Below the pieces are notes generated by a model, which did not search any database, was not told where the DNA came from, and worked only from the letters and a program-made list of their open reading frames with translations. From DASZIT01 sp036268775 (GTDB lineage Bacteria; Actinomycetota; Acidimicrobiia; Acidimicrobiales; RAAP-2), in contig DATATM010000005.1 in assembly GCA_036268775.1 (NCBI GenBank), positions 73,567-137,566 of the forward strand: a stretch of 64,000 bases of DNA, written 5' to 3'. Each line of letters opens with the position of its first letter. Position 1 is the first letter of the stretch. A program made the position numbers and the translations under genes. Of the stretch, positions 1 to 7,455 are shown one piece after another.

Positions 1-1
1 G

Positions 2-883
2 GTGGTCCCCGAACTGGCCGGCCGGGCCCACGTGGAATTGCTGACTCCGGTGCTGGCCGACGCCCTGGCCGCCGCCGGGAGCGACGAGTCCGGCTCCGGC
101 ATCGATGCCATCGCCGTCACCTACGGCCCCGGACTGATCGGCTCCCTGCTGGTGGGGGTGGCCGAAGCCAAGGGGCTGGCCCTGGCCTGGGACGTCCCCT
201 TCGTCGGCGTCAACCACCTCGAAGCCCACCTGTTCGCCTCCCTGCTCGAACAGCCGGATCTGGGCTGGCCGCTGGTGGTGCTGCTGGTCTCCGGCGGCCA
301 CACCCTGTTGGTGGAGGTGTCCGCCCCCGGCCGCTACCGATTGCTGGGGGGCACCGTCGACGACGCCGCCGGGGAGGCCTTCGACAAGGTGGCCCGGTTC
401 CTCGGTCTCGGCTACCCGGGGGGGCCGGCCATCGATGCCATCGCCGACCAGGGGGACCCGGCCGCCTTCGCCTTCCCCCGGGCGTTCCTGGACGACGGCT
501 ACGACTTCTCCTTCAGCGGGTTGAAGACCTCGGTGGTGAACATGGTCCGCAAGCGCCCCGAGGCCGACACCGCCGACGTGGCCGCCTCCTTCCGCCAGGC
601 GGTGGTCGACGTCCTGGTGGCCAAGGCCCGGCGGGCCGCCGCCGAGGTCGGGGCCAAGGCGTTGTGCCTGGCCGGGGGAGTGGCGGCCAACTCCCTCCTC
701 CGCCAGCGGGTGGTCGAGGCCTGCGCGGAGGACGGCATCGGGGCGTTTCTCCCCACCCGGGCCCTCTGCACCGACAACGCCGCCATGGTGGCGGCGGCCG
801 GCTGGTGGCGATTGGGCCATGTCGGCCCCTCCGCGATGACCCTGGGCGCCGACCCCAACCTCCGGCTGGTCCCCACCGCCTGA
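2..883 (+). CDS. tsaD: tRNA N6-adenosine threonylcarbamoyltransferase TsaD, C-terminal part
   Basis: TsaD transfers threonylcarbamoyl to A37 of ANN-decoding tRNAs, with TsaB and TsaE. The frame is open to the left edge, so the true N-terminus (with the first nucleotide-binding strand) lies outside the window and base 2 is not the real start. Visible family marks are the metal-binding HLEAH motif near residue 73, VSGGHTLL near 97, the DDAAGEAFDKVAR segment, FSFSGLKTSV and the C-terminal CTDNAAMVA. The roughly 290 residues present fit a family of about 340-350. The stop at 881-883 is followed by 126 bases holding the groES promoter. Confidence 0.95.
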   Translation: MVPELAGRAHVELLTPVLADALAAAGSDESGSGIDAIAVTYGPGLIGSLLVGVAEAKGLALAWDVPFVGVNHLEAHLFASLLEQPDLGWPLVVLLVSGGHTLLVEVSAPGRYRLLGGTVDDAAGEAFDKVARFLGLGYPGGPAIDAIADQGDPAAFAFPRAFLDDGYDFSFSGLKTSVVNMVRKRPEADTADVAASFRQAVVDVLVAKARRAAAEVGAKALCLAGGVAANSLLRQRVVEACAEDGIGAFLPTRALCTDNAAMVAAAGWWRLGHVGPSAMTLGADPNLRLVPTA

Positions 884-930
884 ATCCCGCCGCGCGTCCG
901 CCCTGGTAGGCGTCGAATCCAGCGACGATG

Positions 931-959
931 TTGCCTCCGGGCGGCCGGGTCGCTATGTT
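931..959 (+). promoter_or_regulatory. groESL sigma-A-like promoter
   Basis: A -35-like TTGCCT (931-936) and a -10-like TATGTT (954-959) are separated by 17 bases. The -10 abuts the CIRCE operator, the classical arrangement for HrcA repression. Confidence 0.65.
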
Positions 960-984
960 GGCACTCGCAACCCTAGAGTGCTAA
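958..984 (+). promoter_or_regulatory. CIRCE operator (HrcA binding site)
   Basis: TTGGCACTC (958-966), nine spacer bases, then GAGTGCTAA (976-984). This matches the CIRCE consensus TTAGCACTC-N9-GAGTGCTAA with one change (A to G at the third base of the left arm). It overlaps the -10 and the probable transcription start, so HrcA would block initiation until heat stress. Confidence 0.93.
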
Positions 985-1009
985 TACGTGCCACAGGAGG
1001 CCCGATCAG

Positions 1010-1303
1010 ATGAGTCTGCAACCCCTCGACGACCGCATCGTCGTCCGTCCCAATGAGTCCGAAGAGACCACGGCGTCAGGCCTGGTCATCCCCGATACCG
1101 CCAAAGAGAAGCCCCAGCAGGGCGAAGTCCTGGCCGTCGGCCCCGGTCGCCGTGCCGAGGCGTCCGGCGAGCTGATCCCCTTGGATCTGGCCGTCGGGGA
1201 CACCGTCGTCTATTCCAAGTACGGCGGCACCGAGATCAGCTCCGACGGTGAGGACCTGTTGATCCTCTCGAGCCGGGATGTGCTGGCCAAGGTGGTCAAG
1301 TAA
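1010..1303 (+). CDS. groES: co-chaperonin GroES (Cpn10)
   Basis: The 97-residue lid of the GroEL folding chamber. It has the family start PLDDRIVVRP, the mobile-loop region around residues 20-35 and the DTVVYSKYGGTE strand. The start is ATG 1010, with AGGAGG at 995-1000 nine bases upstream. It is the first gene of a two-gene operon under a CIRCE operator. Its stop TAA shares its last A with the groEL ATG (TAATG), so the two are translationally coupled. Confidence 0.98.
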   Translation: MSLQPLDDRIVVRPNESEETTASGLVIPDTAKEKPQQGEVLAVGPGRRAEASGELIPLDLAVGDTVVYSKYGGTEISSDGEDLLILSSRDVLAKVVK

Positions 1304-2964
1304 TGCCGAAGATCCTCAAGTTTGACGACGCTGCCCGTCGCAGCCTCGAAGCCGGGGTCAACAAGCTGGCCGACACCGTCAAGGTGACCCTCGGGCCGAA
1401 AGGCCGCAACGTGGTCATCGAGAAGAAGTTCGGTGCCCCGACGATCACCAACGACGGCGTCTCCATCGCCCGCGAGGTCGAGCTCGACGACGTGTTCGAG
1501 AACATGGGCGCCCAGCTGGTGAAGGAAGTGGCGACCAAGACCAACGACGTCGCCGGGGACGGCACCACCACCGCCACCGTGCTGGCCCAGGCCCTCATCC
1601 GTGAGGGTCTCCGCAACGTCGCCGCCGGCGCCAACCCCCTGGGTCTGCGCAAGGGCATCGACAAGGCGGTCGACGCCGCGGTCAAGTCCATCAAGGATCA
1701 GTCGAAGGAGATCGACTCCAAGACGGAGATCGCCCAAGTGGCCGCCATCTCCGCCGCCGACGCCGCCATCGGCGAGGTGCTGGCCGACGCCATCGACCGG
1801 GTGGGCAAGGACGGCACCGTGACCGTCGAGGAATCCAACACCTTCGGCATCGACCTCGAGTTCACCGAGGGGATGCAGTTCGACAAGGGCTACCTCTCCC
1901 CCTACTTCGTGACCGACGCCGAGCGCCAGGAAGCCGTCCTCGACGATCCGCTCATCCTCTTCGTCAACCAGAAGATCAGCTCGGTTCACGACCTGGTCCC
2001 GGTCCTCGAGAAGGTAATGCAGGCGGGCAAGCCGCTGCTGATCGTGGCCGAGGATGTGGAAGGCGAAGCGCTGGCCACCCTGGTGGTCAACAAGATCCGG
2101 GGCACGTTCACCTCGGTGGCCGTCAAGGCCCCCGGCTTCGGTGAGCGCCGCAAGTCGATGCTCCAGGACATGGCCGTCCTCTCCGGCGGCCAGGTGATCT
2201 CCGAGGAGATCGGCTTGAAGCTGGACACCACCACCGTCGACCTGCTGGGCAAGGCCCGGCGGGTGATCGTCACCAAGGACGACACCACCATCGTGGAGGG
2301 CGGCGGCAGCGAGGACGACGTCAAGGGTCGCATCGCCCAGATCAAGCGGGAGATCGACGACACCGACTCCGACTGGGATCGGGAGAAGCTCCAGGAGCGT
2401 CTGGCCAAGCTGGCCGGCGGCGTGGCCGTCGTCAAGGTCGGCGCCGCCACCGAGGTCGAGTTGAAGGAGAAGAAGCACCGCATCGAAGATGCGCTCTCCG
2501 CCACTCGGGCCGCGGTCGAAGAGGGCATCGTGGCCGGGGGCGGCACCGCCCTGGTCCGTTCCCGCTCCGCGGTCCAGGCCGTCATCGACTCGCTGGAGGG
2601 CGACGAGGCGACCGGAGCGTCGATCGTGGCCAAGGCCCTGGCGGCGCCGTTGGCGGCCATCGCCAACAACGCCGGCCTCGAGGGGTCGGTCTACGTCCGC
2701 CAGGTGGAAGCCGAGACCGGCTCGATCGGTCTCAATGCCGCCACCGGCGAACTGGTCGACCTGGTGAAGGCGGGGGTCATCGACCCGGCCAAGGTCACCC
2801 GTTCAGCCCTGCAGAACGCCGCCTCCATCGCCGGATTGCTGCTGACCACCGAGGCCCTGGTGGCCGACAAGCCCGAAAAGGCCGACCCGGGAGCGGCGGC
2901 GGCCGCCGCCGCGGCCATGGGCGGCGGCATGGGCGGTATGGGTGGCATGGGCGGCATGATGTAA
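1303..2964 (+). CDS. groEL: chaperonin GroEL (Cpn60)
   Basis: A full-length 553-residue ATP-dependent chaperonin. Present are VTLGPKGRNVV near residues 27-37, the ATP-site GDGTTTATVLA near 86, the GFGERRK apical segment and a Gly-Met tail of GGMGG repeats. The GGM tail and direct linkage to groES mark it as the canonical housekeeping GroEL rather than the His-tailed GroEL1 type of many actinobacteria. The apical segment around residue 152, usually Glu-rich, reads VEESNTFGIDLEFTEGMQ as in other GroELs. It should be heat-induced through HrcA. Confidence 0.98.
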   Translation: MPKILKFDDAARRSLEAGVNKLADTVKVTLGPKGRNVVIEKKFGAPTITNDGVSIAREVELDDVFENMGAQLVKEVATKTNDVAGDGTTTATVLAQALIREGLRNVAAGANPLGLRKGIDKAVDAAVKSIKDQSKEIDSKTEIAQVAAISAADAAIGEVLADAIDRVGKDGTVTVEESNTFGIDLEFTEGMQFDKGYLSPYFVTDAERQEAVLDDPLILFVNQKISSVHDLVPVLEKVMQAGKPLLIVAEDVEGEALATLVVNKIRGTFTSVAVKAPGFGERRKSMLQDMAVLSGGQVISEEIGLKLDTTTVDLLGKARRVIVTKDDTTIVEGGGSEDDVKGRIAQIKREIDDTDSDWDREKLQERLAKLAGGVAVVKVGAATEVELKEKKHRIEDALSATRAAVEEGIVAGGGTALVRSRSAVQAVIDSLEGDEATGASIVAKALAAPLAAIANNAGLEGSVYVRQVEAETGSIGLNAATGELVDLVKAGVIDPAKVTRSALQNAASIAGLLLTTEALVADKPEKADPGAAAAAAAAMGGGMGGMGGMGGMM

Positions 2965-2974
2965 CCAGGGACGC

Positions 2975-3034
2975 GGGTGCCTCTGGCACCCAGTGTCTGG
3001 TCGATGGCCGGGTCCTTCGTGGGCTCGGCCATCG
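2975..3034. terminator. hairpins between convergent groEL and the minus-strand pair
   Basis: Two perfect hairpins lie between the converging genes. GGGTGCC (2975-2981) pairs with GGCACCC (2985-2991) around a three-base loop. CGATGGCCG (3002-3010) pairs with CGGCCATCG (3026-3034). Neither is followed by a T-run on the plus strand, so termination may be bidirectional or only partly intrinsic. Confidence 0.5.
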
Positions 3035-3065
3035 TCGTGCCCGGCCGGCGGATCAGACCGGCGGA

Positions 3066-3287
3066 TCAGACCGCCGGCCGGTCGGCCTCCGGCACGTAGC
3101 GGCGCTCCCCGGACCCGTCCAGCCACACCCGCATCACCCGGTTGGTGGAGGGGTCGTTGAAGACCTCGTCGGTGGGTCGCCAGTCGGGTTGGGGACGGTC
3201 GGACTCCCCGTGGCGGCGGAGGAAGATGCTGTAGATCAGCACCCCGACGATCACCAGCCCGATGATCACCGGGATAACGACGGCCAC
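3066..3287 (-). CDS. small single-pass membrane protein of unknown function
   Basis: A 73-residue protein starting at GTG 3287, with a GGAGGG-type ribosome-binding site just upstream. Residues 2-24 form one hydrophobic helix (AVVIPVIIGLVIVGVLIYSI), followed by a basic patch (LRRHGESDR) and a soluble tail rich in Trp, Asp and Arg. It starts 12 bases after the stop of the YbjQ-like gene, so the two form an operon. The tail pattern (VFNDPSTNRVMRVWLD, then YVPE) looks like a conserved small actinobacterial protein, but I do not recognise a named family. Confidence 0.75.
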   Translation of the reverse strand: MAVVIPVIIGLVIVGVLIYSIFLRRHGESDRPQPDWRPTDEVFNDPSTNRVMRVWLDGSGERRYVPEADRPAV

Positions 3288-3298
3288 CCCGGCCCTCC

Positions 3299-3667
3299 CT
3301 AGTTGGCGCCGACGATGACCGCGGTGCCGTAGGCGACGATCTCGGTCAACGACTGGCCGACTTCCGAGGAGTCGAAGCGCATGGAGACGATGCCGTTGGC
3401 GCCGACCAGGCGGGCGTTCTCGATCATGCGATCCATGGCGTGACGGCGGCTGTCCTCCACCAGGCGGGTGTACTGCTTCACCTCGCCGCCGGCCATGGCC
3501 TTGAACCCGGCGGTGATGCCCTTGCCGATCCCCATCGACCGGACCACCACCCCGAAGACCATCCCCAGGCTCCGTTGCACCGGCCACTCGGGAAACTCGA
3601 GCGCGGTGGTGATCGGAAACTGCGCGACCCCCGGCTGCCCGTACTGGGGTGCTTCCTCGTCGGCCAT
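3299..3667 (-). CDS. YbjQ/UPF0145-family protein
   Basis: 122 residues starting at ATG 3667, with GGAGG eight bases upstream. The YbjQ/UPF0145 pattern is clear: an N-terminal beta segment ending in a conserved VVRSMG, a helix (TRLVEDSRRHAMDRMIENARLVGA) and then the core NGIVSMRFDSSEV and an AYGTAVIV strand. The fold forms pentameric rings and is sometimes called a putative heavy-metal-binding domain. Its physiological role is unknown. It is co-transcribed with the small membrane protein downstream. Confidence 0.85.
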   Translation of the reverse strand: MADEEAPQYGQPGVAQFPITTALEFPEWPVQRSLGMVFGVVVRSMGIGKGITAGFKAMAGGEVKQYTRLVEDSRRHAMDRMIENARLVGANGIVSMRFDSSEVGQSLTEIVAYGTAVIVGAN

Positions 3668-3762
3668 GGTTGTTGCCTCCCGCATCGACTGTCTCGGCGC
3701 CCCGGTGGGTGTCGGTGCGGGCAACGCTACCGGTCGGCGGGCGGCTCCGCCGGGTGCGCCCG

Positions 3763-3768
3763 TAACCT
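3763..3768 (+). promoter_or_regulatory. -10-like element of the NUDIX gene
   Basis: TAACCT ends nine bases before ATG 3778. No Shine-Dalgarno sequence lies between them, so the transcript is leaderless or has only a couple of untranslated bases. Confidence 0.4.
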
Positions 3769-3777
3769 TGGACGGAC

Positions 3778-4551
3778 ATGTCCTCGCCACCTCCACCCAC
3801 CCCGCCCACCGGTCCCCGGGTGATTCCCCGACCCCTCGTCTCCCGCCCCGGAGGGGCCGCCCCCTGGGCCGGGCTCCCGGCCTCCGCCCGGCGCCAACTC
3901 CGCCTCGAGCGGGTGCTCTCGGCCGTCGAGAAAGGCCGGGTCGAACTGGCCGACACGGGCGACGGGGGCACGGCCGAGTCCATCCTCTCGATTTCCGGGG
4001 TGGTGGTCACCGGCCGGCCGGCGGCGGTGCTGGTTCCCCTCTTCGAGGAGGACGGCGAGACCCGGGTGATCCTCACCGTGCGCTCCAGCCAGCTCCGCTC
4101 CCACACCGGCGAGGTGGCGTTCCCCGGCGGTCGGCTCGATCCGGGTGAATCGGTCGAAGACGGCGCCCGGCGGGAGGCCTACGAGGAGATCGGCCTGGAT
4201 CGGTCCTCCGTCGAGATCGTCGGCCCGTTGAACACCCTGCCCACCGTGTCTTCCAACACCTTGATGACACCGGTGGTCGGCGTCCTCCCGGGCCGGCCCA
4301 CCCTGATCGCCGAGCCCGACGAGGTGGCCCGGATCTTCGATGTCGCCCTGTCCGAATTGCTGGCCGACGATGTCTTCGCGGAGGAATGGTGGACGGTCCC
4401 GGGCCGTCCGGGGATGGACGGGGCCGAGGGCGGCGGCTTCCCGGTCTGGTTCTTCCACGCCGGCGGGGAGACCATCTGGGGGGCCACGGCCAGGGTTCTG
4501 GTCGAGTTGCTCTGCCTGACGCTGGGCTTGCCGGTCCCCTACAGCCACTGA
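3778..4551 (+). CDS. NUDIX hydrolase, CoA pyrophosphatase (NudL)-like
   Basis: A 257-residue protein with a Pro-rich N-terminus and a NUDIX fold. The NUDIX box is at residues 117-139: GGRLDPGESVEDGA followed by REAYEEIGL, matching GX5EX7REUXEEXGU with all metal-binding glutamates. The SQLRSHTGEVAFPGG lead-in just before the box is typical of the CoA/acyl-CoA pyrophosphatase subgroup (NudL/YeaB), which splits CoA into 3',5'-ADP and phosphopantetheine. The subgroup is inferred from that motif. It is divergent from the YbjQ operon. Confidence 0.85.
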   Translation: MSSPPPPTPPTGPRVIPRPLVSRPGGAAPWAGLPASARRQLRLERVLSAVEKGRVELADTGDGGTAESILSISGVVVTGRPAAVLVPLFEEDGETRVILTVRSSQLRSHTGEVAFPGGRLDPGESVEDGARREAYEEIGLDRSSVEIVGPLNTLPTVSSNTLMTPVVGVLPGRPTLIAEPDEVARIFDVALSELLADDVFAEEWWTVPGRPGMDGAEGGGFPVWFFHAGGETIWGATARVLVELLCLTLGLPVPYSH

Positions 4552-4688
4552 CTGGGAATTGGCCGTTCACCCTCGCCGGGGCCGGGGGCGCCAAGCGGTA
4601 TCGTGGGGGGAAGCTGATCGGCAAGGTTCACGGAGGATTGCCGACCGGAACGTTCGTAATTCGCACCCATGGGCCGGAGGAGACAGAC

Positions 4689-5852
4689 GTGGCTGAACTA
4701 GAGATCGGCATCTTCAAATCGGGACGGAGGGCGTACGGATTCGATGACATCGCCATCGTTCCGAGCCGGAGGACCCGGGACCCGGAAGATGTGGATATCA
4801 GCTGGGAGATCGACGCCTACCGGTTCGAGCTCCCGCTGCTGGCCTCGGCCATGGACGGGGTGACCAGCCCGGCCACCGCCATCGAGATCGGCCGCCTCGG
4901 CGGGCTCGGGGTCTTGAACCTCGAGGGCCTCTGGACCCGCTACGAGGATCCCACTCCGCTCTTCGATGAGATCCGGGAGTTGCCGACCGAGAAGGCGACG
5001 GCCCGGATGCAACAGATGTACGCGGAGCCGGTGAAGATGGAACTGGTCACCGAGCGGATCAAGGAGATGGGGGCGGCCGGGGTCACCACCGCCGCCTCGG
5101 TCACCCCCCAGAAGACGGCGCTGTTCGCGCCGGCGCTGCTGGCCGCCGAGTTGGACCTGCTGGTCATCCAGGGCACGGTGGTCTCCGCCGAGCACGTCTC
5201 CAAGACGGTCGAGCCCCTCAACCTCAAGCGCTTCATCCGGGAGTTCGAGATCCCGGTGATCGTCGGGGGGTGCGCCTCCTATCAAGCCGGCCTCCACCTC
5301 ATGCGCACCGGCGCAGTCGGCGTCCTGGTCGGGGTGGGTCCCGGCAACGCCTGCACCACCCGGGGCGTCCTCGGCATCGGTGTCCCCCAGGCCACCGCCA
5401 TCGCCGATGTGGCCGGGGCCCGGATGCGCCACCTCGATGAGACCGGGGTCTACTGCCACGTCATCGCCGACGGCGGCATGTCCAAGGGCGGCGACATCGC
5501 CAAGGCCATCGCCTGCGGGGCGGACGCGGTGATGCTCGGATCCCCCCTCTCCTCCGCGGTGGAAGCGCCGGCCCGCGGCTACCACTGGGGCATGGCCACC
5601 TTCCATCCGACCCTCCCCCGCGGGGCCCGGGTGAAGACGACCACCCGGGGCACCCTCCAGGAGATCCTCCTCGGCCCCGCCCACGAGAACGACGGGCGGA
5701 TGAACCTGTTCGGGGCGCTGAGCACCGCGATGGCCACCTGTGGCTACGAGACGGTCAAGGAGTTCCAGAAGGCGGAGGTGATGGTGGCGCCGGCCCTGCA
5801 GACGGAGGGCAAGGACCTGCAGCGTTCGCAGGGTGTCGGCATGGGCCATTGA
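4689..5852 (+). CDS. guaB3: GuaB3, IMP dehydrogenase-related protein
   Basis: A 387-residue TIM-barrel IMPDH/GMP-reductase family protein with no inserted CBS pair, like actinobacterial GuaB3. It starts at GTG 4689, with GGAGGAG six bases upstream. Family signatures are IAIVPSRRTR near residue 21, FELPLLASAMDGV, LLVIQGTVVSAEHV and ADGGMSKGGDIAKAIACGADAVMLG. Unlike mycobacterial GuaB3 as I recall it, the active loop here keeps GNACTTRG with the catalytic Cys at residue 222, so real IMP dehydrogenase or GMP reductase chemistry is possible. The stop overlaps the guaA start (TTGA), so they are coupled and act in guanine nucleotide synthesis. Confidence 0.9.
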   Translation: MAELEIGIFKSGRRAYGFDDIAIVPSRRTRDPEDVDISWEIDAYRFELPLLASAMDGVTSPATAIEIGRLGGLGVLNLEGLWTRYEDPTPLFDEIRELPTEKATARMQQMYAEPVKMELVTERIKEMGAAGVTTAASVTPQKTALFAPALLAAELDLLVIQGTVVSAEHVSKTVEPLNLKRFIREFEIPVIVGGCASYQAGLHLMRTGAVGVLVGVGPGNACTTRGVLGIGVPQATAIADVAGARMRHLDETGVYCHVIADGGMSKGGDIAKAIACGADAVMLGSPLSSAVEAPARGYHWGMATFHPTLPRGARVKTTTRGTLQEILLGPAHENDGRMNLFGALSTAMATCGYETVKEFQKAEVMVAPALQTEGKDLQRSQGVGMGH

Positions 5853-7453
5853 GCCCTGCCTCGCCGAGCGTCCCGGAGGAACTGGTCGACGGCCCCATCC
5901 TGGTCGTCGACTTCGGAGCCCAGTACGCGCAACTCATCGCTCGGCGGGTGCGGGAAGCCCACGTCTATTCGGAGATCGTCCCCCACACCATGAAGGCGGC
6001 GGCGATGGTGGCCCGGAGACCCCAGGGCATCATCCTGTCGGGCGGCCCGAAATCGGTCAACGAACAGCCGGCTCCCCAGATCGACCCGGCCATCTACGAC
6101 ACCGGCATCCCCATCCTCGGCATCTGTTACGGCGCCCAGCTGCTGGCCCTCCAACTCGGCGGGGAAGTCGCCCGCACCGGTCGGGGTGAGTACGGACGGA
6201 CCTCGATGACCCTCACCGAGCGTTCCCCCCTCTTCGTCGACTGGCCGGCGGAGGCCGAAGTGTGGATGAGCCATGCCGACGCCATCAGCGTGGTGCCCGA
6301 CGGTTTCATCTCCACCGCCAAGAGCCCCGACGCCCAGGTGGCCGCCCTCCACGATCCCGACCGCCGGATCTACGGGGTGCAGTTCCACCCCGAGGTGGTC
6401 CACACCGAGCGGGGGCGCGACCTGCTCGAGCGGTTTCTCTACGACGTCTGCGGCTGCCCGCCGTCCTGGACCCATACCTCGATCATCGAGGCCCAGGTGG
6501 AGAAGATCCGGGCGCAGGTCGGCTCGGCCCGGGTGCTCTGCGCCCTCTCCGGGGGGGTGGACTCGGCGGTGGCGGCGGCGCTGGTCCACAAAGCGATCGG
6601 GGACCAACTGACCTGTGTATTCGTCGACACCGGGCTGATGCGTTCGGGCGAGGGGGAACAGGTCGAGGACACCTTCCGCCGGCAGTTCCACGTGAACCTG
6701 GTCCACGCCAAGGCCGCCGACCGGTTCTTCGGATCGCTGGCCGGGGTCACCGACCCGGAGGCGAAGCGCAAGATCATCGGCGAGTTGTTCATCCGGGTCT
6801 TCGAGGAGGTGGCCCGCGATCTGAAGGACGACCGCCGCGACCCCGGCGACCAGTCGGAGACCGAGCCGGTCGGCTTCCTGGTCCAGGGCACCCTCTATCC
6901 CGACGTCATCGAATCGGGCTCGGACAGCGCCGCCAAGATCAAGTCCCACCACAACGTCGGGGGTCTGCCCGAGGACCTGGCCTTCGAACTGGTGGAGCCG
7001 CTTCGCCTCCTGTTCAAAGACGAGGTTCGGGCGGTCGGCGAGGAGCTCGGGCTTCCCCACGACATCGTCTGGCGCCAACCGTTCCCGGGCCCCGGCCTGG
7101 CCGTCCGGATCGTCGGCGAGGTCACCCCCGAGCGCGCCGAGATCCTCCGGGCCGCCGACTCCATCGTCGTCGAGGAGATCCGCCGGGCCGGTCTCTACCG
7201 GGAGCTGTGGCAGAGCTTCGCGGTGATGCCGGTGGTCCGCACCGTCGGGGTGATGGGGGACGGCCGCACCTATGCCTATCCCATCGTGATTCGCGCCGTC
7301 ACCAGTGACGACGCCATGACAGCCGACTGGGCCCGCCTGCCCTACGACGTGTTGGAACGCCTCTCTTCCCGCATCATCAACGAGGTCGAGGGCGTCAACC
7401 GGGTGGCACTGGACATCACGTCCAAGCCGCCCGGCACCATCGAATGGGAGTGA
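5849..7453 (+). CDS. guaA: GMP synthase (glutamine-hydrolysing) GuaA
   Basis: Converts XMP, glutamine and ATP to GMP. A class I glutamine amidotransferase comes first (nucleophile Cys in GICYGAQLL near residue 92, His/Glu in FHPEVVHT near 177). The PP-loop ATP pyrophosphatase follows (LSGGVDSAVAAALV near 233), and then the GMP-synthase C-terminal dimerisation domain ending KPPGTIEWE. The total of 534 residues is normal. The TTG start overlaps the guaB3 stop. No strong Shine-Dalgarno is evident, so coupling by re-initiation is likely. A slightly later start is possible because the family core begins near residue 16. Confidence 0.97.
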   Translation: MSPASPSVPEELVDGPILVVDFGAQYAQLIARRVREAHVYSEIVPHTMKAAAMVARRPQGIILSGGPKSVNEQPAPQIDPAIYDTGIPILGICYGAQLLALQLGGEVARTGRGEYGRTSMTLTERSPLFVDWPAEAEVWMSHADAISVVPDGFISTAKSPDAQVAALHDPDRRIYGVQFHPEVVHTERGRDLLERFLYDVCGCPPSWTHTSIIEAQVEKIRAQVGSARVLCALSGGVDSAVAAALVHKAIGDQLTCVFVDTGLMRSGEGEQVEDTFRRQFHVNLVHAKAADRFFGSLAGVTDPEAKRKIIGELFIRVFEEVARDLKDDRRDPGDQSETEPVGFLVQGTLYPDVIESGSDSAAKIKSHHNVGGLPEDLAFELVEPLRLLFKDEVRAVGEELGLPHDIVWRQPFPGPGLAVRIVGEVTPERAEILRAADSIVVEEIRRAGLYRELWQSFAVMPVVRTVGVMGDGRTYAYPIVIRAVTSDDAMTADWARLPYDVLERLSSRIINEVEGVNRVALDITSKPPGTIEWE

Positions 7454-7455
7454 CG

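Noticed and set aside
1210..2478. Long open frame antisense to groEL (422 codons)
   Set aside because: It mirrors the GC-rich third-position pattern of groEL, has low-complexity Gly/Val/Leu/Asp composition and no ribosome-binding site. The plus-strand gene is certain.
2961..3080. Direct repeat GGCGGATCAGACC at the end of the minus-strand small gene as a mobile-element footprint
   Set aside because: Two short copies in tandem only, with no inverted ends or transposase. More likely slippage.
4386..4688. Upstream in-frame extension of guaB3 into the NUDIX gene
   Set aside because: The extension is an overlapping alternative frame of the NUDIX gene. GTG 4689 has a good ribosome-binding site and the family core begins there.
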